Of a stretch of 64,000 nucleotides of DNA, positions 22,501 to 35,818 are shown one piece after another. Below the pieces are notes generated by a model, which saw nothing but the letters and a program-made list of their open reading frames with translations, was not told where the DNA came from and searched no databases. The stretch is from Montifringilla adamsi. Taxonomy: Eukaryota > Chordata > Aves > Passeriformes > Passeridae. Location of the stretch: positions 62,001 to 126,000 of the forward strand of contig JAGGNK010006437.1 in assembly GCA_017590115.1 (NCBI GenBank). Reading direction: 5' to 3'. Positions within the stretch are counted from its first letter, which is position 1; each line of letters opens with the position of its first letter. The position numbers and the translations under genes are program-made.

Positions 22501-25472
22501 AGAAAGAATGCTATTTTGTGCAGAAAGAGACTGAATCAAAGAAACAAATTAAAAAATATACATTGGACAAAAAACCAAATACTTTACATTGAAGATCTAT
22601 ATATCAAAGAAGATTTATATTTGTGTGTTTGATTACTATGCTGGAGGTATTTAGTTTTATTTTTAGTAATTGTTATGATTGTGTTTTTGCTATACATAAG
22701 ACAATAAATTCCTTTCCTGCCCATAAGGTCACCCTTTTAATATGGTTCTTTGTAATACATCTGGGAAATATCTAGCATCTGATAATACACATGGTAATCA
22801 CAGCATTATCTTGAAGGCTTCTCCCAGGTCCTTTCACAGCTCACATTTCCACTGAAGGTAAATTCAGCTCTGTGAGACTAATCAATACTATGAAGATTTA
22901 TGGTATGACTCTGGATCATAACTGAGAGCAACTTAATGCCATGTCTTCAGAATATACATATCACTTAGGCTAACAAAAGTTAAAGCTCCTCACACTTCAG
23001 TAAAAGATAAACACATGTTTTAAAAAGTAGCACCAAATATAACACTAATATCCATTTCAGTATCATAAGAAGGATTATTAAATTCATTTACTAGTGTTTA
23101 TTGATCTATTCTGCTGACAAATTTGTTTTTGAAAATTCTAGGAAGCACATGAGAAGAAAATGCTTCAACTAATCTATTTTCTTAAACTATGAAAAGAACC
23201 CATTATGAGTTCCTTGGCATTTTTTCATTGTATAAAATCACCTTTATTCTCATTTTATATGTTGCATGGGCAATTCTCATTTTATGCTTAACATAGCCAC
23301 AAGTCAGAGAAAGCAAAACTCAATAAACCTGACACATATTTCTGTACTTTAAGGTTCAAGTTTATGTTAGATGCAGAAAAAGAGAACTGAAGCTGTTAGC
23401 TTTAATGCATTCTCCGAATTGGAAAACAGCAAAAAATGAAGGGGTAGCTATGAAATTTGTATTACAGTTAAGTATATTCTTCATAACTCCACATAGACGT
23501 GAAAAAAATTTTAGAAAGGAGGAAAACAAGCACAATGATTGTTTGTAAGAAGGTTTGTGGGTCTGGTTTTGTTTTGAGGATGTTTTGTTTGTTTACTCTT
23601 TTGGTTGGGTTTTTTCCCCTATTTAGAGAGAACTCAGCAAAGACCAGATTACGTAGCCCTGCCTCCTGATATCCTAGATCATCACTTCATGTAGTAGCAT
23701 TCTGAAATCTGCAGTTTAAAGTAACTAAGGAGTTGGTGCAATCTCATGTCACTTTTGACCTGCAACTCTTCAAAGCACCTAGTGAAGTTGCAATGCCACA
23801 GTCCCTAAAAGCAGAGATGTATGGCAGGGATATCAACACTGTGCATGTGCTGAGAGCATCAGTCATGAAGTGACAGCATGAAAAGTCAAGCCTAAGCTCT
23901 CTTCAGAACTGGCAAATGAATCAAGCTGTTTGTCAGCACCAGACAGGGGAAAAAAAACAATGATTTTCTCTGGGAGGAAAAAAAAAAGATTGCAAAAATG
24001 CCAAGGTAGATGGCACCAAGATGAGTAAAATGGATAGCTTCATTTACTGGGAGATAAGGACAATGACAGATCTCAGGAGGTTCAAAGGTGGGCATAAGTG
24101 AGGACTGATGTCCTGAGCTGTCTGAAGCAGATTCAGAGGGCTAAAATGACAATATTTTTGTGCAGACCTCAGACTTCTGAACACAAATTTTTCTACCCTG
24201 ATCCCTAAAGGACACATATTTTGAAACAGCTGATAAAGGTTACAGGCCTTTGAAACGCAAGGTTCTAAATACTTCACCACATTAATTACCGAAACTATGT
24301 CAAAAGTATGTCTATCAAAATATGGGCAAGCAGATTTCCCCAAGTCAGTAAGGAGACAGCTTAAATTCTTGGTCATTTAACAGATTTGTAAGAGTATCTT
24401 TTCCAGACCAATCAAGCTGAAGAACATAAGCTACCTGGCAGCTCAAGAGTACTAAGTACCTTTGAATGAAGGACACCATGACTATACCTGCTGAGGCATC
24501 CGGTGCAGTAGAAAGGAGAGTGTAGCTTACTATATGTGACCATCTCTCTACACCATCTGTGAGAGAGGGGGAAAAGAAGACTCCAACTGTGAAGCTGCTG
24601 CATAAATTCTGTCGTGGATTTCAGCTCTGAATGTGTCAAAAGCAAATGTATACCCATTATTTGTTGTGCCTCTTCTCTTTTATGAGGGGTAACACATTTC
24701 CCTCCACTGTGTTAATCCTTCAGTCTGACACATGAACTATGTCTTCCATAACTTCATTTTACTAGGCAAAAAATAGAAAACTTCTCAGGAAAACAAAGGT
24801 CCCTAATGTATTTCCAAGCATTTTGAATCTCCTAGAGGAACAGTATTCTGAAGCATCGTCAAGGTTGGGTGGATGGTGTTTGGGAAGCCTTTGTAACTGC
24901 TGGCCAGCTCCACTCTTACATGATAGAGACACCACAGCTAGCTCTTATAAAATAATTTCTCCATCTTTTCTGCTTCTTAGCAGGCCCTATTACTTTAAAA
25001 ATGAATAAAATCTATTAAAATGTTCATTGTTTCTACTGTACAGTACATGAGTTTGAATAATTGAATTTTTAAGACAGATCCAAAATTTTAGATGTATACA
25101 TTAATTGTCTTATGAATACATAAGGCAATAAATTTGCAAATTAAATTTAATGGCATACTCTGTATCTTTTGCATTTACTTAAACTTCACCATAGTTACTC
25201 ACAGAAAAATTATTTCCAGAAAAACTGCACTTTCTTGCATTATTATAAATCTGTGACAACTGAAGCATAAAGTTCCTCATTTGGGATGCTGCTGTCTGTT
25301 GGTGGCAATTCATCCATTCCATAGAAGTCACTAAACTTATTATTGAACCTGACACAAAAGCATTTCAATTATTGATAAATGACACTTGTGGCATAACCCC
25401 CACTATTCTCTGGATATGTGTCTCTTATTTCTATGGAAAATTCGTATGTTTATGTAGACATTTTTTTGGGAA
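19501..25472. other. Long AT-rich single-copy stretch, no gene seen
   Basis: Six kilobases without a recognisable repeat family. Several open frames of 60-124 codons (for example minus 19865-20239 and 24044-24376) lack splice-site support and have biased composition, so they are treated as chance. An 18-base acceptor-donor pair near 22853-22870 is too short to count. This could be intronic or intergenic DNA. Confidence 0.45.
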
Positions 25473-26330
25473 CATGAACAGCGGGATCGAGGAACCCTCA
25501 GCAGGTTTTCTCATGACACCAAGCTGTGTGGTGGGGTCAACATGCTGGAGGGAAGGGATGGATCCAGGGAAACCTGGACAGGTTGGGGAAGTGAGTCTGC
25601 GTGAACCTCGTGAAGTTCAACAAGGCCAAGTGAAAAGTTCTGCACCTGGGTGAGGGCAATCCCAAGCACAAACACAGGCTGGGTAGAAAATGAACCAGGA
25701 GGAGAAATACTTGTGTGTGTTGGCAGACAAGAAGCTGAACACGAGCTGGTAGTATGTGCCCACAGCCCAGAAAGCCAATCCTGTCCGGGCTGCAGCCAAG
25801 GGACTATGAACATGATGTCAAGGGATAGGGTTCTGCCCCTCTACTCAACTCTCATGAGACCCCACCTGGAGTGCTGTGTTCCCAACAAAAAGAGAACATG
25901 GACCTTTTGGAGTGAGTCAAGAGGAGGCCATAAAAATCATCAAAGCAGCTCTCCATAAACGCAAGATGTGACATTTGGGGCTGTTCAGCTTGGAGAAAAG
26001 AAGCATCTGAGGAGAGCTTACAGCCCTTTCCATTACCATTAAAGGGGCCATAAAAAAGATGGAGAGTGACTTTTTACAAAGGTGTGTAAGACAAGGGGAA
26101 ATGGCTTCAAATTTAGAGTATTGGTTTAGCTTGGATATTAGGAAGAAATTCCTCCCTGAGGGTGGTAGGGCACTGGAACGGGTTTCCAAGAGAAGATTTT
26201 AATGGCCCATCCCCTGAAGGTGCTCAAGGTCAGTTTCAAGCAACCTGATCTACTGTAATGTGTCCCTGTCCACGGAAGGGGGACAGGGACTAGATAAGGT
26301 TCCTTCCAATGCAAAAAATTCTATGATTAT
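25473..26330 (+). mobile_element. CR1 LINE, 3' part from the reverse transcriptase motif to the tail
   Basis: Begins just before the position of the CR1 reverse transcriptase FADD box (GCAGGTTTTCTCATGACACC, where the motif reads F-S-H-D and is inactive). It continues through CTGGAGGGAAGGGATGGATC, a GAACCTCGTGAAGTTCAACA segment and TTAGCTTGGATATTAGGAAG, and ends AATTCTATGATTATATTG. It is 5'-truncated with frameshifts and stops. The short frames on both strands are remnants or shadows. Confidence 0.9.
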
Positions 26331-29300
26331 ATTGACTTTTTTATGTGTCTCCCAGACCATGTTTGCTGCAGAAAGTGTTTTCTTCTGTGTCTCAAAGCTT
26401 GAATTTTTACATTTTTACTTACATTAATTTTTAGACACTGAAGTCACCCATTCAGAATCTTATCCTACAAGGTTAAAAGTCAGGCTTTTTAAGATTATAT
26501 AGTGATAAAATAGATATTTCCAAACAGGTTAGAATGAAAAGCAATGATATGAAATACAGTGGTATATTTCTGAAATAAGAAATATCAAACCTATGGTACA
26601 AAACCAGATGTATGGTGTATCTAGAAAGAAAAAATATTTTCCATCTTTGAATTTCTATGTCATGATCAGTTTTACAGTAGGTGACAAATAGAAGAATACA
26701 ATGCATATTTTATAAAGCAGAGAAAACAAATTACCTTATTTCTCCCAAAGAATTTCAGAGACTTCTAATTTATTATTGCTATAAATTAAAGTATTCTGAC
26801 TAGTTCTACTTTTATAAACATTTCAGATAGCATGATGGGACCACCATTGGCCTTTACTGAATGATCTTTTTGCTACGCTCATTTGAAAAGAATATATTTT
26901 CTAGGATTTTGTGCATACCTGAAAAATAAGAACTACCTTTATAAAAATTAATAATATGTAGTTATGGGAGGAACTATGTTGCTCTCAAGTTTCAACACTT
27001 GCTCCTCTTCTCCCTTTGCCCTATCTAAAAACGCTCAATTAAAAATGATAAATCTTTTATCTCTTCAAAATGATATCTCTGAAGAGAGAAAGAAATCCAA
27101 CCAAATGCAAATATTAGAGCTACCATATGTGTTTTTTATGCTAACCACATTCCATTCAGGCATCTCTGCAAAATATCAGCATTTGACCCTGTGGAGTCTA
27201 CGAACTTGTTTTACCTTCATTTTTGAACTTACTATATGGAACTTAATTTCTTGCAAACCTCTGTGTGGGTTTATTTTATGTACTTACAAAGCGTTATTTA
27301 TATTACTCTCAAGCTTTTTTTTTGATATTTATAACATTATATAGCTGGATGCCACTGTACTAGTTCATCTGTTCTTTTAGCAGAAAAATTACATCACCAA
27401 TAATTATTGCAGTAAATACCTGTCACAGTATTTGTAGCATATTGTAACATTCTTTTCATGATTTTGTCACAATTCAATGGATTTTTTTGAATAATTCTTA
27501 CTTCTTCTATAGTACAGACTGTTTATTCTGCCTTTTGCAGTGATTCCTAGCATATAACTTTCCTCTTCCAATGAAGATTAAATATTTTAGGCATGTTTAT
27601 CCACCCCAACACTCCAGATATGTCTGGAAAACTTCTGTATTACTGTAAAAATAGTGCAAATGTATGGATGAGTCCACCCTTCTGATATAAAAATGAGATG
27701 TTTGGGGTTTTTTTCTCTTGATGACAGAATGTTACTTTTTCAGAAATACCTTTGCTCATAACAAAAAAATTTACAGAAAGTAAACAGAAAAGAAAAAAAA
27801 ACCCACACTTTTCTTCAAAATAAAAATGTTTTCAGAGCAGCAGAACCATTTGTATATTTCCAAATATTTACTTAGCTCAAGCTGATGGACTCCAAACGAA
27901 AATATCAATGTCTACTGGTTATTGAAAATCCACTTGTCAGCTAAGCCATGGTGAGTGACTCTGCATACATTCTTATCTCATTTCTTTAAGTATTTTGTTT
28001 AATCCATCTATGGTGCCTCACCCACAGGTTTAAACTAATTTCTGCACAGTCCATCTGACTCACAGGAGTTTGTTTCAATCAGTGTTCTGCCTCCCTCAAA
28101 TCTAAAGAGGTAAGGCTGGATTCCGATCACTTTTCAGTACAACACTTGGTGCTATGACAAATGACAGAAGAAATTTCACAGTGAAATAGAGGGCCCAGCT
28201 TTCTGCAGTGCCAGTGAGATCTCACTGGGGTGAAGAAGCAGATTCCTTTAAAATAACAGAAATTAATTAATTTTACTGGTATGAATTAATCTCACTAATG
28301 AGGAAAACATCCAGGCAGCTACTGAAGGTGAATGAAGAATAGGCAAGAGAAAGCATCTTCCAGAAAGTGGGCATTACATGTTCAAGAAATGAGACACTCA
28401 GATCTGAATGCCTCAGAAGTTCCTGAGCTAGAGCTTAAAAAATAGGTGGGCAAAAAAATCCCAAACAGCCTAGAAATAATCAGATTAAAAGATGCTTTTC
28501 TTATATGAGAAAAACTGAGTTCTAAAACTGAATCTGACTTTCAACTTTGAAAGGGTAAAAAGAAAAATAATCTGCACCCAACTGGAGAACTGGTTTGCAA
28601 TTTCAAACTATGAAAGTCCTTGAATTTCTGATAGAAAAGGTAATAGATTCATAGTCCAAATGCATCCAGAAGAGGTGTCCTCCTAAAAACCAACCTACAT
28701 TATATGGCTTCTGGTTTTCTTTATTTCCTAAATTATTTGTCCAGTCCCCAGCCAATGGAAAGTACTGTTTAAGCAAATACTGGTTTTGCCTTGTAGTTCT
28801 TTGAATGCTGTATTTTGAAAGGAAAACCAGGTTGATCACTAGTGTATGTGCTACACACACGTATCAGAGTGTGCATGTGTGTGTACATGCACACATGTAC
28901 ACTGTTACTTTGCTCCTTTTTGCTAGCAGTGATATTATAAAGCTAAATTTTTTTGTAATAAAATAGTTTAAAAAGCCATACTGCATGATTCCTAAGCTTA
29001 GTAAATATGGAATAATCTTCTCATGATCTAAATATCCATAATTACTGTGTGGAGGCTTTCTTATCTCTAGACTGGTTTATTAAAAGTAAAAGTTGCTAGA
29101 AATAAAACATATCATATGGACTTTACCATGGCAGTTTGTAGAGCAAATTGAAAAGCTCTTAAAATCATTCTTAGCTTGCTTTTATTCACACTGTATGTTT
29201 AAAGTAGCGTCTCCCATTTTAGCCTAGAAATTGAATTTTAGGTGAGAATGCTGGTGTTATTTCAGCTAATATTACTTTCCCATTGGTAATACTTTGTAGT

Positions 29301-29610
29301 TTTTGAAGTGAAAATAATTTGAAAATGTAGAATCACTGTAAAGAAATACTAATATTTGTGAAGGAACGTTATTATCATCTCCTTCATATTTCTTAATTAC
29401 TTCAGCTGATGTATACACCTATGGTTATCAAGGCTTCTTCCCAATCTCCCTCTCCCTTCTACCTTGTAAATAATTGTGTAAGGACATGAGCATGTGTAAA
29501 CCAGAGTTCTTAGAAATACAGTGTGGCAGGTTCATTGCCAAATCAGAGTCCTTATTATCTACAAAACAATAATTCCACAGATAGGAGGTATGGGGTTTTT
29601 TCCTTCCTAG
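26331..29610. other. AT-rich single-copy DNA, no gene seen
   Basis: The frame at 26964-27344 (+) is open for 126 codons but is serine-, leucine- and phenylalanine-rich and lacks splice support. A TG-rich tract at 28850-28904 is listed separately. Confidence 0.45.
28850..28904. repeat. (TG/CA)n tract with internal palindrome
   Basis: Alternating CACA and TGTG units. GTGTACATG and CATGTACAC are reverse complements separated by four bases (within 28880-28902), so the tract can form a short hairpin. Confidence 0.75.
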
Positions 29611-29673
29611 GAAATGCCTAAGAGGCATATTTGCACATATCACTTTAAAACTCTTATTTTACAAAAATAACAG
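29611..29673 (+). CDS. Candidate 63-base internal exon
   Basis: A strong acceptor (GGGGTTTTTTCCTTCCTAG, ending at 29610) and a consensus donor (ACAG then GTAAGAT at 29674) enclose 63 bases. Only the frame starting one base in stays open (KCLRGIFAHITLKLLFYKNN plus two carried bases). Both sites are good, but the product is hydrophobic and K-rich and matches nothing I know. Its phases do not fit the other plus-strand candidates. Confidence 0.2.
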
Positions 29674-31569
29674 GTAAGATTTTCTGGCAAGACTATCCTT
29701 GTCTCATTCTAGATACAGACTAGAATGAGGCAAGGATAATCTCATAAAAATTTATTGTCCCTCAGGAATCTTCCAGTTCACAAATTATCCAGCTTTTCTG
29801 CCTCCAGTGAGGCATCATATCCATTCACTATCCAAAACACAGCAGGCAAAACATCTCCCAAGTGTGGACCAGCTGCAACTCATTTTTTTACTCAGTCTTT
29901 AAGTACCCTACTTACAAAGTATGTATTAAAACAACTATTTCACATTTGTGAGTATTCAGTTCTTGTACATGCTGGAAGCTGTTAATTCCGGTTCAATTCT
30001 ACCGAACCTAAAGCAACAGTCAATTCACAGACTGATTTTTATTCTTTATTTTCTGAAGCACAGACCTGCTTCCAAGGTTTCCACTGCCAGAGACAACTGG
30101 AGCTGTCACTCCATCCAAACGACCCAAGAAGGGAGCTCCCACATGCCTAAGCCAGGAAAATTGTGGAGCTGCAAAAAGGCTCAGAAATATCCATTCCTCA
30201 TCAGACCTTAGCAGGCGGTTTCTGTTGTTCTTTGCACTGCTGCACCTCAAACATGCAAATTATGGCAATAGGAAAACTGAGAGGAGAGGAAGTCTGATGC
30301 CCTCATATCCTGCCTCTAAGCCAGTTGTTAATCATCGGGAATTCAGTTTCCTGTACTTGTTGAGTCATTTATATGCCTCATTGGTTGGCCGGTAGACACA
30401 TGACACTGATGAGTACAGTGATTTTTTTACCCAAGCACACGGAGAATAGCTCTATTCTGTACAAATAACCACACTGATATGCAAACTGAGGTATTTGCTA
30501 TTCATAAATACTTATTCTCATTTCAAACGCTTCAGGAAATTGAGAAGCATAAACAGGACCACATGATTTCGACACATCAAATACAAAAGAAATGAAGTAA
30601 TAAATGAATAAACAGACAAGCTGTATTTCTAAGTAAGTCTGTTTCAAGCCATTATGTACAGTAGTTGCATTCATTGGAATAATTCTGATCAGAAAGAGGA
30701 AAGTGAATGAAAAACTATTTCTTCAAAAGGGCTAGCTAGCTCTAGTTCACAGAAAAGATTTGAATTATTATTTGATAAAACTTTGATCCTATTTACTGGA
30801 ACGGATTTCATATCACTTATGTTTTCTTGAACCGTAAGGTTTTCAGCTCCCTCTGAGTTGCCGTACAATTTCTCTCCTAATTTGCTTATTTATGATTATC
30901 CTTAAAAACAGTTAATACCTTAAGTTCAGGACACTATCATACACCTGTGTAAAAAATTTGCAATCTATACACCTGTTGAAGTGTCTATACAATTAGCTTC
31001 TTTTCTTTCTTTAGCACAGTGTGAAAAAATCTTTGCAACTATTTATTTAATTCAAATTGAAAAATAAGTACAAATGAATAATTTTCAGAAACATAGAAGA
31101 CATAATTATAGATAAGTCTTTAAAATATCATTATTTTTTGACCTTTCATCATTTTACAAATTTCATACTTTTTCCATTCTAATTTGCAACGATAAATATT
31201 TTGAATACTCACTTTAATTAATATCAGTGTCAGCAAGTTCATCTAGCTGGTTAAAAACAAGAGTTCAAAGATAAATTTCTTTATAGTTTACCATGTAGTT
31301 CTAGACACTTTATAATTTTTCAGAAACTGATCATTAAGAAGTGCTTTTTCTTACTGTTGGAATAATTTTTATGTAAGAGGTGAGAACGTCTTCTTGAGCT
31401 CCCATCTGAGTCTTTGTGCTCTGTGGCTTTTTTATAGCACTCTGTGAATAAATACACTAACACTGATCAGATAGTCTTTCTGTGGGGATTGCCTATTATG
31501 TTCCTAGTAAAATCTGACATTAAAAGGGTCACTGAAATACTTAATGTTGTTTAAAATAAGTGAAAAATA
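29674..31569. other. Single-copy DNA with a near-perfect hairpin
   Basis: Apart from the hairpin at 29692-29739 (listed separately), no repeat family or gene was recognised. Region 30030-30250 is less AT-rich, with short open frames on both strands, but has no splice support. Confidence 0.4.
29692..29739. repeat. Near-perfect hairpin, about 19-bp arms, 7-base loop
   Basis: ATCCTTGTCTCATTCTAG (29695-29712) pairs with CTAGAATGAGGCAAGGAT (29720-29737). The single mismatch is a G-U wobble in RNA. The stem is shorter than a usual microRNA precursor. Confidence 0.8.
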
Positions 31570-31999
31570 CGGTTGGAGGCCTGTAGGATCACATTTACAG
31601 GAAAGAGGAGCGTATTAAAAGAACCTGCCTAACCTTCGAGAACTAAAAAATCAGGTCATCATTGCAGATAAAAAAAGCTAAGATTACAAGAAGAAAGAAG
31701 AAGTGGAGAAGTTTGCTGACAGACATAGGGGTGTCAACCTGAGTGAAATAACACTTACAGCATCTACCAACCAGTTAGATTAAGAAAGAGATGTGTGCTT
31801 GCCTCGTGGACAAAGTAGAGCTACCCATCAAGAGATGCATGGAAGAAGTGGAGCTACCAATCAAATAATACGTGACTGTGTAGACCAAAATAAAGAGTAA
31901 ATATAAGCAATGTTTAGAAGCACAATAAACAGCTTTTGCTTGGTTCACATTAAATTGTGCAGAGTCCTTTGTCTTCTCTCCTCAGAGACCTAGAGAACA
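31570..31999 (+). mobile_element. Probable LTR, plus orientation
   Basis: Looks like a U3-R-U5 unit: a U3-like A-rich block with two related segments (GTAGAGCTACCCATCAAGAG and GTGGAGCTACCAATCAAATA, about 40 bases apart), a TATA-like AAATATAAGC near 31898-31907, AATAAAC at 31924-31930 and about 70 bases of U5 ending GAGAACA at 31999 with the expected CA. The start is uncertain (GGTTGGAGGCCTGTAGGATC near 31571 may be a mutated TG end), and no target duplication was confirmed. Confidence 0.5.
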
Positions 32000-33344
32000 T
32001 TCCTGGTTATGGAGGCTGGTTTTAGAGCATGTTGGGTTTACAAAGAAAAGACATTTAAGGGCAGCCTATTTCCTCCTGAAGAGAGGCACAGAGTTGATAG
32101 AATCAAATGTTTCTTCAAAGTGACATCCCATAAAACAAGGGGGAATGGCCATTAAATCAGCTGGGAGAGGTGCAGATGGGATTGGGTAAAGCTTCTTCAA
32201 CCAACATTTTTATGATTATGACTTTCTAAGACTACCAGTGGGGATTGGCAGACTGCAACAGAAATTTTGGCCAAACTTCTAATGGACCATATTTCACTGC
32301 AGCTTTCATATTTCAAGATGCTGGAAGACACAGACATAGACCTAACTATATTATATTGATGAAGAATTCCTTGCATAATACAAATGTGTGTCTGTAGAAC
32401 CATAAATAGATTTTTCCCTAATGGTCAGCAAGACCAAAACTGTCTTCAGAGGCTCAGAGAACAAACGCCAGACACAAATTAAATTAACATATCTTAAATG
32501 TACTCATTTATGCAGAATAATTGTAATTTATAAATTAAAATAATTAAATGGATAAAGTTCTGTCATTTCTGTAATATTTCAAAACGTAAGGTAAAACTTG
32601 AGCTTATATACTACTTGTCTCTCTGAAAATTTCACTATTTATTCTTCTCATGGAAAATATAAAAGAGGTAAGAGATTTTTATGAAATTTTACCAAAAGTA
32701 TATTCAGTTCTAGAAAAAGAATTGAAAAATTATATTACTGTAGTCTCTAATTTCAGTTCTGTACCTGGTGCTGCACTGTCTCTATGCCTGACTTTGAGCT
32801 AAATTTTGATGTACAGATTTACTATAAGTGAAATCCTCTATAAGTTGTCACTGTAACTTGCTCAAAGCAAATGGATGTGATTTGTCTTTAAACTAGCATG
32901 AAGCATAAAGTTCTTGAATCATTTGTCCTCATGTGTGGGATTTGGTTTTGTTGGGTTTTTTTCTTTGATGACGTGAAGTCCCTCCATAATTTCTCAAATC
33001 AGCATTCAAATACCTTGGCACATGAATTTATAAATGTACAGACATGTCCCTGCTAAGACATACTCCCAACAGTGTCACATGTGTGATATCTGCTAGCTAT
33101 TGAATTATTCTGACTTAAATTTGGAATATATTTTTCGATCTGTGTCCATCATTTAAATTAAGCATGTGGATGGAAAAATCTGAGTAAGTAAATACACTAT
33201 TTTGAAGGAATGTATTGCGCTTAATGTCGTAGATGTGCAAGAAGTCATAAAGCAATATTCAGAGAATTACTTTTTTCTTCAAGATTACTAAAATGTTCAT
33301 GAGAAATACATGAATATCTCTATAAATAAATGTTCTGGAAGTTC
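32000..33344. other. AT-rich single-copy DNA, no gene seen
   Basis: A short match to CR1-like wording (ACAAGGGGGAATGGCC near 32137) is too brief to call. Nothing else was recognised. Confidence 0.45.
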
Positions 33345-33625
33345 CTAGAACTACAGAATATTTTGAATTGGAAGACACCTACAGGAATCATCAAAGTCCA
33401 ATTCCTGACCCTGCACAGGACACTCCAAGAATTTCACCATGTCCTTGGGAGAGTTGTCCAAACACTTCTTGAACTCTGTCAGGCTGGTGCTGCAACCACT
33501 TTTCTGGGGAGCCTGTTCCAGTGCTCAGCCACCCTCTGGGTGAAGAAGCTTTTTCTAATATCCTGACAGCTCCTGATGTTCCCTCAGGTCACAGACAACA
33601 GAGATTGGTGCACCCCAAAGTGAGC
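33345..33625 (-). mobile_element. CR1 LINE, 3'-end fragment
   Basis: Reversed CR1: AATTGGAAGACACC, CCTGACCCTGCACAGGACAC, CTTGAACTCTGTCAGGCTGG, AGCCACCCTCTGGGTGAAGA and AGAGATTGGTGCACCCC. The same subfamily occurs at 58130-58700. Confidence 0.88.
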
Positions 33626-34199
33626 TAGAGACAAATTCAGGACATAAAAAAGAAAAGAATTTTAATAAGTATTAAATAAAGGGCTATTTAAATAAAAAAC
33701 CACTAGAATGATTGAGCAATACCATATTTACATTAACATAGAGTAATAAAATAATGGAATTCTACTTGATTATAATTTTTTTTAATTGTAGTAAATTCTT
33801 CCACAATTAAAACAAAAAGGAATGCATTGTCAGTATTCCAATATTTTCTTAATCTTAAATTTAGATGAAAAGTCTGGGCTTTTATCTCTTCCACCCTAGG
33901 TCTATAAAGTGGTAATTTAAAACAATCCTGATGTTAGAGAAAATTCATAATCTGACATCCTCACTCACACAAATTTGGGATTTGCAATCCTCTAGCCAGA
34001 ACATATTTTAATCCTCTTACTACACCTGTCCCAAATCCCAAGATAGCTGTACTTGGACAACGCCTTGACAAATTCCACAAGCATTCTTCAGTGATAGGAC
34101 TGGTGAGCTGAGAAAAGAATAGGTTTATATATATATTATAATTATTTTTCATGTAAACAAAAAATAAACCACAAAAAATTACTGAAAATAATTGCAGCT
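33626..34199. other. AT-rich single-copy DNA, nothing recognised
   Basis: Contains a short TATATATA run near 34128-34137. Confidence 0.45.
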
Positions 34200-34770
34200 A
34201 TTGCCAGAGCTCAAGCCACAACAGATACCTATGGAGGACCTCACACTGGAACAGGTGAAGGAAGCTCCCATGGAGGAGAGCCCACACTGGAGAAGCTCTT
34301 GAAGGTCTGTAGACCCTGGGAATAAACCACAGTGGAGGAGGTTTATCCTGAAAGATTGCACCCTGTGGTAGGACCTCTGCAGGCACAGGGGAAAGGTGTG
34401 AAGAGAAAGGAGCAGCAGAGTGGAGCTGACATGGATTGATAACAACCCCCAAATCCACCATCCTGCACAACTAAGGGCAGAGTGAGGAGGTGAAGCAGTC
34501 AGGAATGAAGGAGTGAAGTGGATCTGGGAAAAAAGAGGAGAAGAGGGAGGAGGCAGGTACTTCCAGTTTTGTATTTGTTTGAGCAATACCAAATTAATTT
34601 CCCCAATTCAAATCTGTTTTGTCTGTTATGGTAATAACAGAGAAAGGATCTCCTTGTCTTTATGTTGACTCACAAGTTTTTCACTTTATTTTCTTCCCCT
34701 GCCCTGTTAAGGAAAAAGAGAAAGAGAAGTAAAACAGCTGAGTGGGCAGCTAGAAGCCAAAAAATGTCAA
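34200..34770 (+). mobile_element. ERVL-like LTR, 5'-truncated, plus orientation
   Basis: Corresponds to the second half of the LTR type at 7421-8486. It has the CACACTGGAGAAGCTC-like tandem units (34245-34400), the segment ending in TCTGTTTTGTCTGTTATGG where the other copy has TCTGTTTTGCCTGTAATGA, and a closing GCTGAGTGGGCAGCTAGAAG. The AATAAAG signal of the other copy is lost (GCAATACC at the matching place). No left half or target duplication was seen. The overlapping minus-strand frames are by-products. Confidence 0.7.
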
Positions 34771-35818
34771 AGTCATCACATTTTTTTAATTAAACTGGAC
34801 AATTACTTATGAGAAATTACTAACTCAACATAGAGAAGAAGATGGACACAATAACAGAAGACTTTAGACATTAGAAGATGAGGTTTCAAACAATTTCTCT
34901 TCACAAAGTGAAGGCTGAACAAAGCAAACTCAACAGATATCTCTAGGGAGCAGAAATATTATCAGGTGAATTCATACAATGTCATGCTTAAGCTATTTAG
35001 GTATAACATGAAGATTGGTGAAATTTCAAGCTTATTGCTACATCTTACATCCTTAACAAGACTAGTTTAAATGTTCAAAAACTAAATTTAGAAACAAGTT
35101 TGAAATGAACTAAAACTATGCCAAATTAAAAAAAAAAATTATCCATTTCTATCTTTCACAGGTTTACTACAGACTTCTGTGTAAAGATGAGCACTGATAA
35201 GAAAACTGAATATGCTCAGAAGCCCTGGGTGATGTAAACTGTATTCTGTTTTCTTCATGGTGTAATGCAGAAGGTGTTCTATTCTTCAGAAATACACCCA
35301 GCAAGCTGCATTGGGGTGAACTATATTTCATGGTGATATTCAGCTGGCATTGCCTACCTGCAGTAGAGGAAGATAAAGGGCTCATGTAATTTGTTTGGCT
35401 GGTTCTTTCAGTTCTGTTCCTGATGGTACAGGAACACATCACTGGATAAGAGGGATAAACTCTGGCTTAAAAAATTTTGGCTAGCTCACACCAAGGTTAT
35501 TTTAAACTCACTAGCTCTTTGATCAGACTACTGTAACTTTGATTACAGAAGACTGTAACCTTGAAATTGTGGTGATTCTTGATTGCACTTTTCCCTCTCC
35601 AGTCTACTACTAGCTCTGTTCTGAAGAGCAGAACACGTTTGCCACATTAATGACGATACCTTTAGTCTGCCTGAATCAGCAGTGTGGAATTAAGGGCCAG
35701 GACATAAGACAGCTCCCAGTTGTTGTACCAGCCACTATATCAAAAATGGCTATAAATGCATCGGTGCCAGCACTAAAGGCACAAAATTAGAGCTGCAGCA
35801 AATCCTGTATCACTGCAG
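34771..35818. other. Single-copy DNA, no gene seen
   Basis: Region 35160-35450 is less AT-rich and has a minus-strand frame of 91 codons, but no convincing splice sites. No repeat family was recognised. Confidence 0.45.

Noticed and set aside
24044..24376. 110-codon minus-strand frame
   Set aside because: No supporting splice or polyadenylation signals, and not recognised as a family.
26964..27344. 126-codon plus-strand frame
   Set aside because: Serine-, leucine- and phenylalanine-rich with no splice context; treated as chance.
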